Positions 44,538 to 53,082 of a stretch of 64,000 bases of DNA are shown here, in pieces (positions within the stretch are counted from its first letter, which is position 1; the number at the start of each line of letters is the position of its first letter). The translations under genes were made by a program, and so were the position numbers. The DNA comes from Marivita geojedonensis. GTDB lineage: Bacteria; Pseudomonadota; Alphaproteobacteria; Rhodobacterales; Rhodobacteraceae. The notes below the pieces were generated by a model, which was not told the DNA's origin, did no database searches, and saw only the letters and a list, made by a program, of their open reading frames with translations. The stretch lies in contig NZ_JFKC01000001.1 in assembly GCF_002115805.1 (NCBI RefSeq), positions 496,001-560,000 of the forward strand. The letters run 5' to 3'.

Positions 44538-45770
44538 TCAGCCTTTCCACCAGCGGCGGGGCTCCACGTTCTCGGGCAGCGTATCTGCATCGATCTCGCG
44601 CGCGATGTTGTAGATTTCCTGATAGGTATCGAGGCCACCGGCCCAGCCGTTGAGGCGCTCGCGCCACTCTTCCCAGAGCTGCGGCTGGTATTCGGGCGAG
44701 CACATTTCCTCGGCCTTCTTGATCTCGGCATCGTCGAGGAACGCCACACGGACGTCGTTCTCGGCAAAGATCGTTCCCGGCATCTGCGGATCTGAGAAAC
44801 CGACGGTTTTGACCAGTGCAGCTTCGTTGGCGGCCTGCACATGGGTCTGCGCCCAGTAGGCGGACTCCATAACGGCATCCTGCAATTCGCCACCAAGGCT
44901 GTCGAAGATAGACGCGCTCATTGCCGTGTGCTCGGTCCCGCAGAAGAATTTGAGATCGACACACTGGCTGACTACAGGCGACATGTTGGCGTAGGCCACA
45001 GCCGATGCCCATGTCTCCGCACCATCGATGAGGCCCTGCTTGAGACCGTCCAGCGTTTCCTCCCAAGCGACTGGCACAGGGTTGAGGTTCAGCGCATTCA
45101 TTGCGATCCGGCCAAGCTGAGTACCTGTCACGCGGTTCTTGGTTCCGAACAGCTCTTCCAGCTTGGTAACTGTCGGCTTGTCCTGCCACGACAGACCCAG
45201 TTGAATGCCGCGCAGTTCAGCATGGCTGAACAGGAACTTCAGACCGTGACGCTTTTCATAAGGGTCGCGAAGAAGTTCCTGGCTCTTCGGGTGATACAGG
45301 AAGTGGTACTGGTCTGCGCGGCTGCGGAACATGTACGCATAGTCCAGCACGTTCAGGTAAGGCGCGCCGCCGGCCGAGTTCTGGGTCGAAGCCGCATAAA
45401 TGTCAGTGATGCCCTGCTGGGTCTTTTCCACACAAGACAGCTGACCGCAGATCTGGTTGTTGCCGATGAATTCGACACGGATTTCTCCGTCAGTCCGCGC
45501 TTCGATATCGCGCGCAAACTCAAGAGCCCCGGCGCGTTCGATCAGAAGGTTCTGTGGATTAAAGCCTGCCGCACCAAAGGTAAGCTGGAACTTCGGCTCT
45601 TTCGCGAAGCGACGCTCATAGGTCGATTCTGCCGCCCGCGCGAGGTTTGCCGCGGTCATTGCCCCGCCAAACGCCCCCGCCGCGAGCAGCGTCGAACTCA
45701 TCCCATAAGTTCCTGCGATCCTGAAGAAATCTCGTCTCGAGACTCCGCGGATACGATCATAAACTGCCAT
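44538..45770 (-). CDS. TRAP transporter substrate-binding protein (DctP-like), second system, Tat-type signal
   Basis: A 410-residue periplasmic binding protein, longer than usual. The start at ATG 45770 is set by a GGAGGAGACA ribosome site; seven codons upstream another ATG is possible. The N-terminus MAVYDRIRGVSRRDFFRIAGTYG has the twin-arginine motif SRRDFF. The DctP body includes GAAGFNPQNLLIERAGALEFA, TDIYAASTQNSAGGAPYL and WEETLDGLKQGLIDGAETW (partial views). It leads the operon with small permease, large permease and IclR, and is divergent from a GMC oxidoreductase across a 105-base AT-rich gap. Confidence 0.9.
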   Translation of the reverse strand: MAVYDRIRGVSRRDFFRIAGTYGMSSTLLAAGAFGGAMTAANLARAAESTYERRFAKEPKFQLTFGAAGFNPQNLLIERAGALEFARDIEARTDGEIRVEFIGNNQICGQLSCVEKTQQGITDIYAASTQNSAGGAPYLNVLDYAYMFRSRADQYHFLYHPKSQELLRDPYEKRHGLKFLFSHAELRGIQLGLSWQDKPTVTKLEELFGTKNRVTGTQLGRIAMNALNLNPVPVAWEETLDGLKQGLIDGAETWASAVAYANMSPVVSQCVDLKFFCGTEHTAMSASIFDSLGGELQDAVMESAYWAQTHVQAANEAALVKTVGFSDPQMPGTIFAENDVRVAFLDDAEIKKAEEMCSPEYQPQLWEEWRERLNGWAGGLDTYQEIYNIAREIDADTLPENVEPRRWWKG

Positions 45771-45875
45771 TGTCTCCTCCCACTTTAGCAATTATTGAGA
45801 TCTTTAGTTTCAAAAAAGGCTAGACCGGTATTATCCATTTGCATAGAGTTTTTTAATCACCACAGGGATTTCGAC

Positions 45876-47507
45876 GTGGAAGCAGACTATGTGATCGTAG
45901 GCGCCGGCTCTTCCGGTTGTGTCTTGGCAAATCGGCTGAGTGCACGTCCGGATATCAAAGTGGTGCTACTGGAAGCAGGCGGGCGCGACCTTAATCCATG
46001 GATTCACATCCCGGTCGGTTATTTCAAAACCATGCACAACCCCTCGGTCGACTGGTGCTACCGAACCGAACCCGATCCTGGTCTGAACGGTCGTCAGCTG
46101 GATTGGCCCCGCGGCAAGGTTCTGGGTGGCTCATCGTCCTTGAACGGGCTGCTCTATGTTCGGGGCCAACCGCAGGACTATGACCGCTGGGCACAGATGG
46201 GAAACCCGGGTTGGAGCTGGGACGAAGTCCTTCCGCTGTTCAAGAGATCCGAGAAACAGGAGCGCGGAGCGGATGAGTATCACGGTGATCAGGGTCCGCT
46301 GTCTGTCTCGAACATGCGACTGCAACGCCCGATTTGCGATGCCTGGGTCGCAGCAGCCCAAGAGGCTGGTTACCCGTTCAACCCCGACTACAACGGCGAA
46401 ACACAGGAAGGTGTCGGTTACTTTCAGTTGACGACCCGCAATGGTCGGCGCTGTTCCAGCGCGGTTGCCTTCCTGAACCCAGCGAAGTCGCGCCCGAATC
46501 TGACAATCATCACAAAGGCTGCGGCAAGCCGGATCGTGTTCGATGGAAAACGCGCCTGCGGCGTCGCCTATCGAGACCCCTCGGGGACCGAGCATGTCGT
46601 AAAGGCCAACGCCGAAGTCATCCTCTCGTCCGGTGCGATAGGTTCGCCCCAATTGCTGATGGTATCAGGTGTCGGAGAAGCGGATCAGCTTCGGGAACAC
46701 GGCATAGACGTGGTTCAGGATCTGCATGGTGTGGGCAAGAACATGCAGGACCATCTTCAAGCCCGGCTTGTGTTCAAGTGCAAGGAACCCACCCTCAATG
46801 ACGAAGTGCGAAGCCTGATCGATCAAGCACGTATCGCTCTGAAATACGCATTGTTCCGATCAGGACCGATGGCAATGGCCGCCAGCCTTGCGACAGGTTT
46901 CATGCGTACTGGTGATCACGTTGAAACTCCGGATATTCAGTTCCACGTGCAGCCTTGGTCTGCGGACAGCCCCGGCGCTGGGGTGCATCCATTCTCGGCT
47001 TTCACGATGTCGGTGTGTCAGCTTCGTCCCGAGAGCCGGGGGGAGATCCGGCTGGCGTCCTCGGACGCTGCTGTCTACCCCAAGATCCACCCAAACTATC
47101 TCTCAACAGAGACCGACTGCCGAACAATTGTGGAAGGTATCAAGATTGCCCGCCGTATCGCGCGTTGTGAGCCGCTGACCCACAAGATCTCCGAAGAGTA
47201 CCGCCCGGACAGCTCTCTTGACCTTGATGACTACGAGGGAACGCTCAACTGGGCGAGAAACAATTCCACGACGATTTACCATCCGACGGGCACCTGCAAG
47301 ATGGGGCCAGGGCGGGACGCAGTTGTGGATGCGCGGCTGCGCGTTCACGGGATTTCCGGGCTGCGGGTGGCGGACTGTTCCATCATGCCCGAGATCGTCT
47401 CGGGCAACACCAACGCACCTGCAATCATGATCGGCGAAAAAGCATCTGACATGATCCTTGAAGACCGAAAAGCGATGGCAACAGGCTCGTTGAGTCACGC
47501 CAACTGA
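45876..47507 (+). CDS. GMC-family FAD oxidoreductase (choline dehydrogenase-like)
   Basis: A 543-residue glucose-methanol-choline oxidoreductase acting on an alcohol. FAD binding: ADYVIVGAGSSGCVLANRLS at the N-terminus and WPRGKVLGGSSSLNGLLYVRG. The C-terminal block has the catalytic histidine in IYHPTGTCKMG and the asparagine of VSGNTNAPAIMIGEKA. I chose GTG 45876 (AGGG ribosome site) because it starts just before the FAD motif; an ATG at 45795 would add 27 residues without family character. The gene is divergent from the second TRAP operon, so the pair may import and oxidise one substrate. Betaine-related genes are not nearby, so choline is doubtful. Confidence 0.88.
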   Translation: MEADYVIVGAGSSGCVLANRLSARPDIKVVLLEAGGRDLNPWIHIPVGYFKTMHNPSVDWCYRTEPDPGLNGRQLDWPRGKVLGGSSSLNGLLYVRGQPQDYDRWAQMGNPGWSWDEVLPLFKRSEKQERGADEYHGDQGPLSVSNMRLQRPICDAWVAAAQEAGYPFNPDYNGETQEGVGYFQLTTRNGRRCSSAVAFLNPAKSRPNLTIITKAAASRIVFDGKRACGVAYRDPSGTEHVVKANAEVILSSGAIGSPQLLMVSGVGEADQLREHGIDVVQDLHGVGKNMQDHLQARLVFKCKEPTLNDEVRSLIDQARIALKYALFRSGPMAMAASLATGFMRTGDHVETPDIQFHVQPWSADSPGAGVHPFSAFTMSVCQLRPESRGEIRLASSDAAVYPKIHPNYLSTETDCRTIVEGIKIARRIARCEPLTHKISEEYRPDSSLDLDDYEGTLNWARNNSTTIYHPTGTCKMGPGRDAVVDARLRVHGISGLRVADCSIMPEIVSGNTNAPAIMIGEKASDMILEDRKAMATGSLSHAN

Positions 47508-47520
47508 ACCAAGACGGCGC

Positions 47521-48369
47521 TCAAACCATCGGTTCGTCGATCACTCCGTTGGCCAACAGCCCGACATTGGAAATTTCGACTTCGACAGACATGCCCGGTT
47601 CGAGAAAGAGCTGCGGCTTGCGATAGCGTCCGACACCGCCGGGCGTGCCGGTGACAATGATATCTCCCGCCTTAAGCGTGATCACGTGTGACGCGTAAGC
47701 GATGATCTCGGGAATGCCGATGGCCAGATCCGAAATCGGGGCATGCTGTTCGACGTTTCCATTCACCCGCGTGGTCAGTGTTTGGTCGCGGATATCGCCA
47801 ACCTCATCCGGCGTAACCAGCGCAGGACCCATCGACCCGGACCGTTCAAAGCTTTTTCCGGGCCAGAACTGGGTCGTGTGGTTCTGATAATCGCGGACAG
47901 AACCTTCGTTGAAGCACGAATATCCTGCGATGTGATCCCATGCATCGGCTTCACTGATGTGGCGACCATCCTTCCCGATAACCAGCGCCAACTCGCCCTC
48001 GTAGTCGAATTCACGGCTTACACTTGGCCGCTCAATCGGCGTTCCATGCCCGACGATTGATTCAGGATAACGGATGAACAGAGAAGGATACTCGGGCTTT
48101 GCCCGACCGGATTCGAGAATATGCGGAAGATAGTTCAAACCGACGCAGATGATCTTGCTCGGGTTGGGTATCGGCGGCAACAGCTTGACGTCGGCAAGCG
48201 AGAGCGCCTGCCCAACTCCACTCAGCGAATTCGCGGCACCGGCAGACAACACACTTTTCAAATCGCCAAACGTGTCGCCCAGCACCGCGCCCGCGTCGAG
48301 AATCTCATCGCCGTTCAGAGTGCCATAGGAATGCCGCCCATCTTTCCGCTCAAAACTCACCAGCCGCAT
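47521..48369 (-). CDS. Fumarylacetoacetate hydrolase (FAH)-family protein
   Basis: A 282-residue FAH-domain enzyme. The core reads KIICVGLNYLPHI, the metal-binding EGE in FDYEGELALVIGKDG, GYSCFNEGSVRDYQ, KSFERSGSMGPALV and VTGTPGGVGRYRKPQLFLEPG (partial views). Members hydrolyse or decarboxylate beta-diketo or 2-keto acids made after ring cleavage. It is last in the minus-strand operon that starts with the citryl-CoA-lyase-like gene, which supports a role in the lower part of that pathway. Its precise substrate is open. Confidence 0.88.
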   Translation of the reverse strand: MRLVSFERKDGRHSYGTLNGDEILDAGAVLGDTFGDLKSVLSAGAANSLSGVGQALSLADVKLLPPIPNPSKIICVGLNYLPHILESGRAKPEYPSLFIRYPESIVGHGTPIERPSVSREFDYEGELALVIGKDGRHISEADAWDHIAGYSCFNEGSVRDYQNHTTQFWPGKSFERSGSMGPALVTPDEVGDIRDQTLTTRVNGNVEQHAPISDLAIGIPEIIAYASHVITLKAGDIIVTGTPGGVGRYRKPQLFLEPGMSVEVEISNVGLLANGVIDEPMV

Positions 48370-48413
48370 ATTTCGTCCCTCGTCTTCATTTCTGTTGATT
48401 TTGTTGTCGGCGT

Positions 48414-48941
48414 TCAGCCGAGGCTTTCGATGAACCCTGCGAGTTCGGTTTCAGCAAACCCGAGAATTGTCTCATCCGTCATCATGCCATCCACGATTTT
48501 TGCGTTCGCTTCCGGAACAAGCACCTCCTTGCCGCTATGCACTCGCGCCAGCATCCCGTTGAGTATGTATTTCAGGTGCGCCTGTGCGCGAACGCCGCCC
48601 AGCACGCCACCGGACACCGTGACGACAAAGCAGGGTTTGTCCTTGAAAACAGATGCGTAGGCAGGTCGCGATGCCCAGTCGATGGCGTTCTTGAGGACGC
48701 CGGGAATACTGTAGTTGTATTCCGGAGTAACGAAGAGAATGCCATCTGCGGCGCCGACCTGACTGATGAATTCAGCAACTGTCGCATCGTCCGTTAGATC
48801 TGCATTGTAGTGGGGCAAACGCCCGACATCGGCAGTAATAAACGTCGCGCGGTCGCCAAGACGATTCACGATTGCTCGCGCTGTTGCACGGGCGGACGAC
48901 GCCTCTCTCAAACTGCCGGGAATGACGAGAATTCTGCTCAT
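48414..48941 (-). CDS. NADPH-dependent FMN reductase
   Basis: A 175-residue flavodoxin-like reductase. MSRILVIPGSLREASSARATARAI is the FMN-phosphate loop, and GILFVTPEYNYSIPGVLKNAIDWASRP is the second flavin-contact segment of the family (partial view). I start at ATG 48941 with a GAGG ribosome site. It lies between a TRAP large permease and the FAH-family gene in the same transcript. It could supply reduced FMN to a monooxygenase or act as a quinone/azo reductase. No partner monooxygenase is visible in the window. Confidence 0.88.
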   Translation of the reverse strand: MSRILVIPGSLREASSARATARAIVNRLGDRATFITADVGRLPHYNADLTDDATVAEFISQVGAADGILFVTPEYNYSIPGVLKNAIDWASRPAYASVFKDKPCFVVTVSGGVLGGVRAQAHLKYILNGMLARVHSGKEVLVPEANAKIVDGMMTDETILGFAETELAGFIESLG

Positions 48942-48954
48942 TTGAACCTCTGGA

Positions 48955-50265
48955 TTAGTTCTGTGCCAGCCACGTGGCGATGGATGGAAAGACAACGATC
49001 ACCGCAAGCGTCGCAAGCATCGCAAGAATGAAGGGGACCGCACCACGGAAGATTTCTCCGACCTTCAGATCCGGATCATCCATCGCGGATTTAATGGTGT
49101 AGACCGACAGCCCGAATGGCGGAGTCAGTAGACCTATTTCAACGGCGATCACGGTAATCACACCGAACCAGATCAGATCGAACGCAGCGGCGTCTGCTAT
49201 TGGCAAAGCAATCGGAAGAACGATCAGCATGATTGAGATGGAGTCGATCAGGCATCCCAATGCTACGATCAGGACAATGTAGGCGACCAGAAATCCGTAG
49301 GGGCCGATATTGCCTGACAGGAACAGTTCCGACAGTTCACGGGGGACGCCAGAAAGTGCAAGCATCCGACTGAAAAACGTCGCGGCGAGGATCAGGAAAA
49401 GAACGGAAACCGTGATCTGACCTGTTTCGACCAGCAGTCTCCAGAAGGTGGCCCGATCAAGCGAGCGGCGCATCACCGCGATGACCAAGGCACCGAAGGC
49501 CCCTGCTGCGCCGGCCTCAGTGGGGTTGAGAAAACCTCCGTAAAGTCCCCCCAGCACGACGACCATCAAGGAGAAGATCGGGATGGATTTCCGGATGACA
49601 TCGACCAATCCGATATCATCATAGGTGGCGTCGTCGTGACCTTCGAACACGAAACTCCGCTGTGACCAAGCCAACAGGAGGATGGTGATCGTGAACGCGA
49701 CCGCCAAGAGAAGACCGGGACCAATGCCCGCAAGAAACATCCGACCGACCGACTGTTCCGCAAGAACAGCATAGACGATCATCAAGAGTGACGGCGGGAT
49801 CAGCATACCCAGCACAGAAGACCCGGCGACGACTCCGGTCGAAAAGCTGCGTGTGTATCCGTGTCGGCGCATTTCGGGAACAGCAATACGACTGAACACG
49901 GTTGCCGACGCAATCGATATCCCGGTGATCGCCGCAAAGACGGCATTGGCGAAAACAGTGGCGACGCCAAGACCTGCCGTGATGCGCCGTAGCATCTTCT
50001 GAAACACGTCAAAGGTGTCTTTACCGACGCCTGACACGGTCACCAACAGCCCCATCAGAACGAAAAGTGGAACAACTGCAAAAAGGTATTCCTCAAGGCT
50101 GTCATTCGCGACTTGTGTCATCATTCTGATGGCAACGGTCTCATTCCTTATGAAAAGCACGCCGACGCAGGAGACGGCCAACATACCAATCCCGATAGGC
50201 ATGCCGATCAGGATGAGCAGGACGAGAACCCCGATGGCGATCAAACCTATGTCGAAGGGAGTCAC
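48955..50265 (-). CDS. TRAP transporter large permease (DctM-like), third system
   Basis: A 436-residue DctM-type channel: MPIGIGMLAVSCVGVLFI, AVVPLFVLMGLLVTVSGVGKDTFDVFQKML, AAITGISIASATVFSRIAVPEMRRHGYTRSF, GMLIPPSLLMIVYAVLAEQ and LLTPPFGLSVYTIKSAM (partial views). It overlaps the small permease by four bases and is followed by the FMN reductase after 13 bases. It belongs to the operon that also carries the CoA transferase and citryl-CoA-lyase-like genes, so it probably imports that pathway's starting compound. Confidence 0.92.
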   Translation of the reverse strand: MTPFDIGLIAIGVLVLLILIGMPIGIGMLAVSCVGVLFIRNETVAIRMMTQVANDSLEEYLFAVVPLFVLMGLLVTVSGVGKDTFDVFQKMLRRITAGLGVATVFANAVFAAITGISIASATVFSRIAVPEMRRHGYTRSFSTGVVAGSSVLGMLIPPSLLMIVYAVLAEQSVGRMFLAGIGPGLLLAVAFTITILLLAWSQRSFVFEGHDDATYDDIGLVDVIRKSIPIFSLMVVVLGGLYGGFLNPTEAGAAGAFGALVIAVMRRSLDRATFWRLLVETGQITVSVLFLILAATFFSRMLALSGVPRELSELFLSGNIGPYGFLVAYIVLIVALGCLIDSISIMLIVLPIALPIADAAAFDLIWFGVITVIAVEIGLLTPPFGLSVYTIKSAMDDPDLKVGEIFRGAVPFILAMLATLAVIVVFPSIATWLAQN

Positions 50266-50822
50266 CGCGCGTCACTCCCCATTTTGCGCAGAGCCGACAG
50301 AATTCGAACAGCGAACTCGATGGCCGCAACGGCAAAGCCCGCAAGGATCAGCACGCGGAACGGCCAGGTTGGCAGAGTCGCCATTCCGGTAATCCCGATG
50401 AATTCACCCGCTGACACATCCTTTTCGACCACGCGGATCGATACCCAGGCAATCGTGCCAAGAACGACAGCACCGACGAGATCGAAGATACCGTTCAAAA
50501 GCGCTCCTGCTCGCGGGAAGCGGGCGGAAAACGGCACGATGAAGACTTCGGTTCGGGCCAGTCGTCCTGCCCGCACTGTGGCTGCCAGCTGCAGCGCGAC
50601 AAGCGTCACAACAAGAAGGGCACCACCCTCCGAGATCAGCGGCAGCGAAGCTCCCATGGAGTTTCTCGCGACGATGTCGGCGCAAATGATGACCATCAAA
50701 ATGCCGATCATCACTGTACCCGTCGCTGCAAAGGCTTCGACAAGCCTATGCCAAACCCGTTCCAGAGCGGTGTCAGGCCCCTTCCCTTGTGGGAAGGAGC
50801 GATTGTCGTCAGGCACACTCAA
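50262..50822 (-). CDS. TRAP transporter small permease (DctQ-like), third system
   Basis: A 186-residue protein with four membrane helices and the DctQ core FAATGTVMIGILMVIICADIVARNSM. It starts nine bases after the binding-protein stop and overlaps the large permease. Its first codons contain a perfect 7-base stem-loop (50780-50797), in the place where the other systems have a stem-loop between genes. It is the third small TRAP permease within 17 kb. Confidence 0.87.
   Translation of the reverse strand: MSVPDDNRSFPQGKGPDTALERVWHRLVEAFAATGTVMIGILMVIICADIVARNSMGASLPLISEGGALLVVTLVALQLAATVRAGRLARTEVFIVPFSARFPRAGALLNGIFDLVGAVVLGTIAWVSIRVVEKDVSAGEFIGITGMATLPTWPFRVLILAGFAVAAIEFAVRILSALRKMGSDAR
50780..50797 (-). 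other. Stem-loop inside the start of the third TRAP small permease
   Basis: CCTTCCC-TTGT-GGGAAGG, a perfect 7-base stem with a 4-base loop, lies 35 bases after the binding-protein stop, within codons 9-15 of the small permease. It may play the same message-separating role as the intergenic hairpins of the other transporters. Confidence 0.4.
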
Positions 50823-50831
50823 AGCGTGACC

Positions 50832-51881
50832 TCACTTGTCCCAGTCTCGCAACGGCGTTTCACCCGCGTCGCGGAGCCCCTGAAGATATGCGGCCAGAAA
50901 CGCATTGGCCGGGATCCCGCGGTCTTCGAGAGGCGCCGCCCAGTCGGCAGCGATGTTCGGCAATTTACCCACCCATTTGGCGGTCTCGCCCTCGGGCATC
51001 TCGATGATCTGGGCGCCCAGTTCGACCATTTTATTGAGAGCAAATTCATGCCGGTCGACAAGATCCTGACCGTGGCTGGCAGTATAGTATTTGCCAGCCT
51101 CAATCATTGCGGCCTGCACCTCATCCGGAAGCGAGTCCCACGTGTCGCGGTTGATGGCCACTGCACCCGAGAACACCGATCCGCCATCGAAGCGCGCGAT
51201 ATACGGGGCGACCTCGTAAAGCTTGATCGGCAGAGCCCCAAGAGCAAGCGACAACACACCGTCGGATACACCGGTTTGGACGTCGGTGTAGTATGTTGTC
51301 AGAGCGCCATCGACGGCGTTTGCACCTGTCCCGCGCAGCCAGTTGCCCAGAACGCCGGGCGCCGAGATCTTGCGCCCATTCAGGTCATCAATGCCGGTGA
51401 TCGGATCTTTCAGATAGAAATCGTAAAGGTCCGTGGCCGTCAGTCCGAGAACCTTCAGGTTGTGTTGCTCCCACTCATTTCGGAACGCCTCATTGTTCTC
51501 GATGAGGTCTTCCATGACGTCGAGCAGGACCGGCGGGTTCGACGTTGCGAAGGGCGCGTTCGAGGATGCCTGACTAAGCGGCAGCTTAGCCTGCTCCAGG
51601 AACGAAAAGACCCATCCGACATCTGTGATGCCTTCTTCCACAGACGTCAGCGTGGCGTTGGCTTTGTAGAGCTGTCCACCGAAGGCGTCGTTCCATTCGA
51701 TCTGATAATTGCCGGCCTCGGCCAGCAATTCATCGGTTTTTGACATGAAATGGCTCTGGATCATACCGACCCAAGGAACCACTGTTGGGTGGCTCGACGC
51801 AACGGTGAGGTTGATAGTTTCCTGTGCGTGAACAGGCAGAGCCAACACTGCGCCCAAGAGCGCACCGCGGAATAGTTTCAT
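50832..51881 (-). CDS. TRAP transporter substrate-binding protein (DctP-like), third system
   Basis: A 349-residue binding protein with a Sec signal, MKLFRGALLGAVLALPVHA, cleaved before QETIN; the other two TRAP binding proteins of the window use twin-arginine signals. The DctP body has LTVASSHPTVVPWVGMIQ, EGITDVGWVFSFLEQAKLPL and the ligand region IDDLNGRKISAPGVLGNW (partial views). It sits 50 bases after the CoA transferase gene and nine before the small permease, in the operon led by the citryl-CoA-lyase-like gene. Confidence 0.9.
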   Translation of the reverse strand: MKLFRGALLGAVLALPVHAQETINLTVASSHPTVVPWVGMIQSHFMSKTDELLAEAGNYQIEWNDAFGGQLYKANATLTSVEEGITDVGWVFSFLEQAKLPLSQASSNAPFATSNPPVLLDVMEDLIENNEAFRNEWEQHNLKVLGLTATDLYDFYLKDPITGIDDLNGRKISAPGVLGNWLRGTGANAVDGALTTYYTDVQTGVSDGVLSLALGALPIKLYEVAPYIARFDGGSVFSGAVAINRDTWDSLPDEVQAAMIEAGKYYTASHGQDLVDRHEFALNKMVELGAQIIEMPEGETAKWVGKLPNIAADWAAPLEDRGIPANAFLAAYLQGLRDAGETPLRDWDK

Positions 51882-51931
51882 GTTTTTCCTCCCATTTTCG
51901 CGGCCCTCCAGCCGCTTCCGTTATCTCCGGC

Positions 51932-53077
51932 TCAACTTGCCTTTCTGCGTGCAAGCTCAGCCCGGATCTCATCGCCGTGTTCGTCCAGAACAGGGGGCGG
52001 TGACACCTGAAGTTCGGGCGTCCCGTCGAAAGTGTAAGGCGGACGTACAGTGGTGAATGTTCCTAGCTCGGATGACGGTGCCTCAACCTTGATATTCAGG
52101 TGTTGCGCCTGCGGGTCTTCCAACGCCTCGTTGGAATCGTAGGCAGGCGCGTGCGGCACCTCATGTTTCAAGAGCAAATCGCACCAAGCATCCCTTGGTT
52201 TTGCTTTGAAGATGGGTGTGAAGTGCGCGATCAAGTCATCCTGATGTTTGATGCGCTCGAGCCGTTCGGCAAATCGTGGATCATCCTTAAGATGTTCCTG
52301 CCCCGTGGCCGCCAACAAGCCCTCCCAGAACTTCGTTGGCGAAGACATGTGGATCGCAACCCATTTTCCGTCAGAGCATTCGAAGGTGTAGGATTGAGAA
52401 ACCACCGGGCGTGACAGTGGCCCCATGATCTCGTTCACAGAGAAGTAATGGGTGAAACTGTCGAGGTTGAAGTGACACATCGCTTCCAGCATGGAGATAT
52501 CGATGCGCCGCCCTTTGCCGGTCTTGCCGCGCTCGAGAAGAGCAGCAAGGCACGCCATGGCCGCGTATTGCCCGGTCACAGCATCAGCGATCGCAGGGCC
52601 AATAACACGTGGGTTGGTTGGCGGCGTGAGCAAGCGGAGATAGCCACTCGCGGCTTGGGCCACTGTGTCATAGGCCGGCCGATCCCGCGACGGGCCAGAC
52701 GTGCCGAACCCCGAAATGGCGCAATAGATGATATCAGGACGGACCTTCCGCAGATCTTCTTCACCCGCTCCCAGCTTCTCGGCGACGCCGGGACGGAAGT
52801 TCTGGATGAATACATCTGCTGTCGAAACCAGATCGTGCAGGACAGCCAGATCCGCGGGGTCTTTTGTATCCAACGCAATCGACCGCTTATTGCGGTTATA
52901 GGTCTGGTAATGCGGTGAGTAGAGGCCGCCCTTGAAAGCGCGAAACGGGTCACCCGTCCCCGGGCGCTCCACCTTGATCACATCAGCGCCCAGATCTGCG
53001 AGATGCATCCCGGCTGCAGGACCTGTGATGTAGGTGCCCAGTTCAACAACGCGAATGTCTTTCAGCAGTTTGACCAT
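51932..53077 (-). CDS. CaiB/BaiF-type (family III) CoA transferase
   Basis: A 381-residue family III CoA transferase: IRVVELGTYITGPAAGMHLADLGADVIKVERP at the N-terminus, YNRNKRSIALDTKDP, VFIQNFRPGVAEKLG, and the catalytic aspartate in IADAVTGQYAAMACLAALLERGKTG (partial views). Such enzymes move CoA from succinyl-CoA or another donor to a carboxylic acid. Five bases separate it from the upstream citryl-CoA-lyase-like gene, so the two are made together: one would form a CoA thioester and the other would cleave it. The acid is not known. Confidence 0.9.
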   Translation of the reverse strand: MVKLLKDIRVVELGTYITGPAAGMHLADLGADVIKVERPGTGDPFRAFKGGLYSPHYQTYNRNKRSIALDTKDPADLAVLHDLVSTADVFIQNFRPGVAEKLGAGEEDLRKVRPDIIYCAISGFGTSGPSRDRPAYDTVAQAASGYLRLLTPPTNPRVIGPAIADAVTGQYAAMACLAALLERGKTGKGRRIDISMLEAMCHFNLDSFTHYFSVNEIMGPLSRPVVSQSYTFECSDGKWVAIHMSSPTKFWEGLLAATGQEHLKDDPRFAERLERIKHQDDLIAHFTPIFKAKPRDAWCDLLLKHEVPHAPAYDSNEALEDPQAQHLNIKVEAPSSELGTFTTVRPPYTFDGTPELQVSPPPVLDEHGDEIRAELARRKAS

Positions 53078-53082
53078 CGGGT

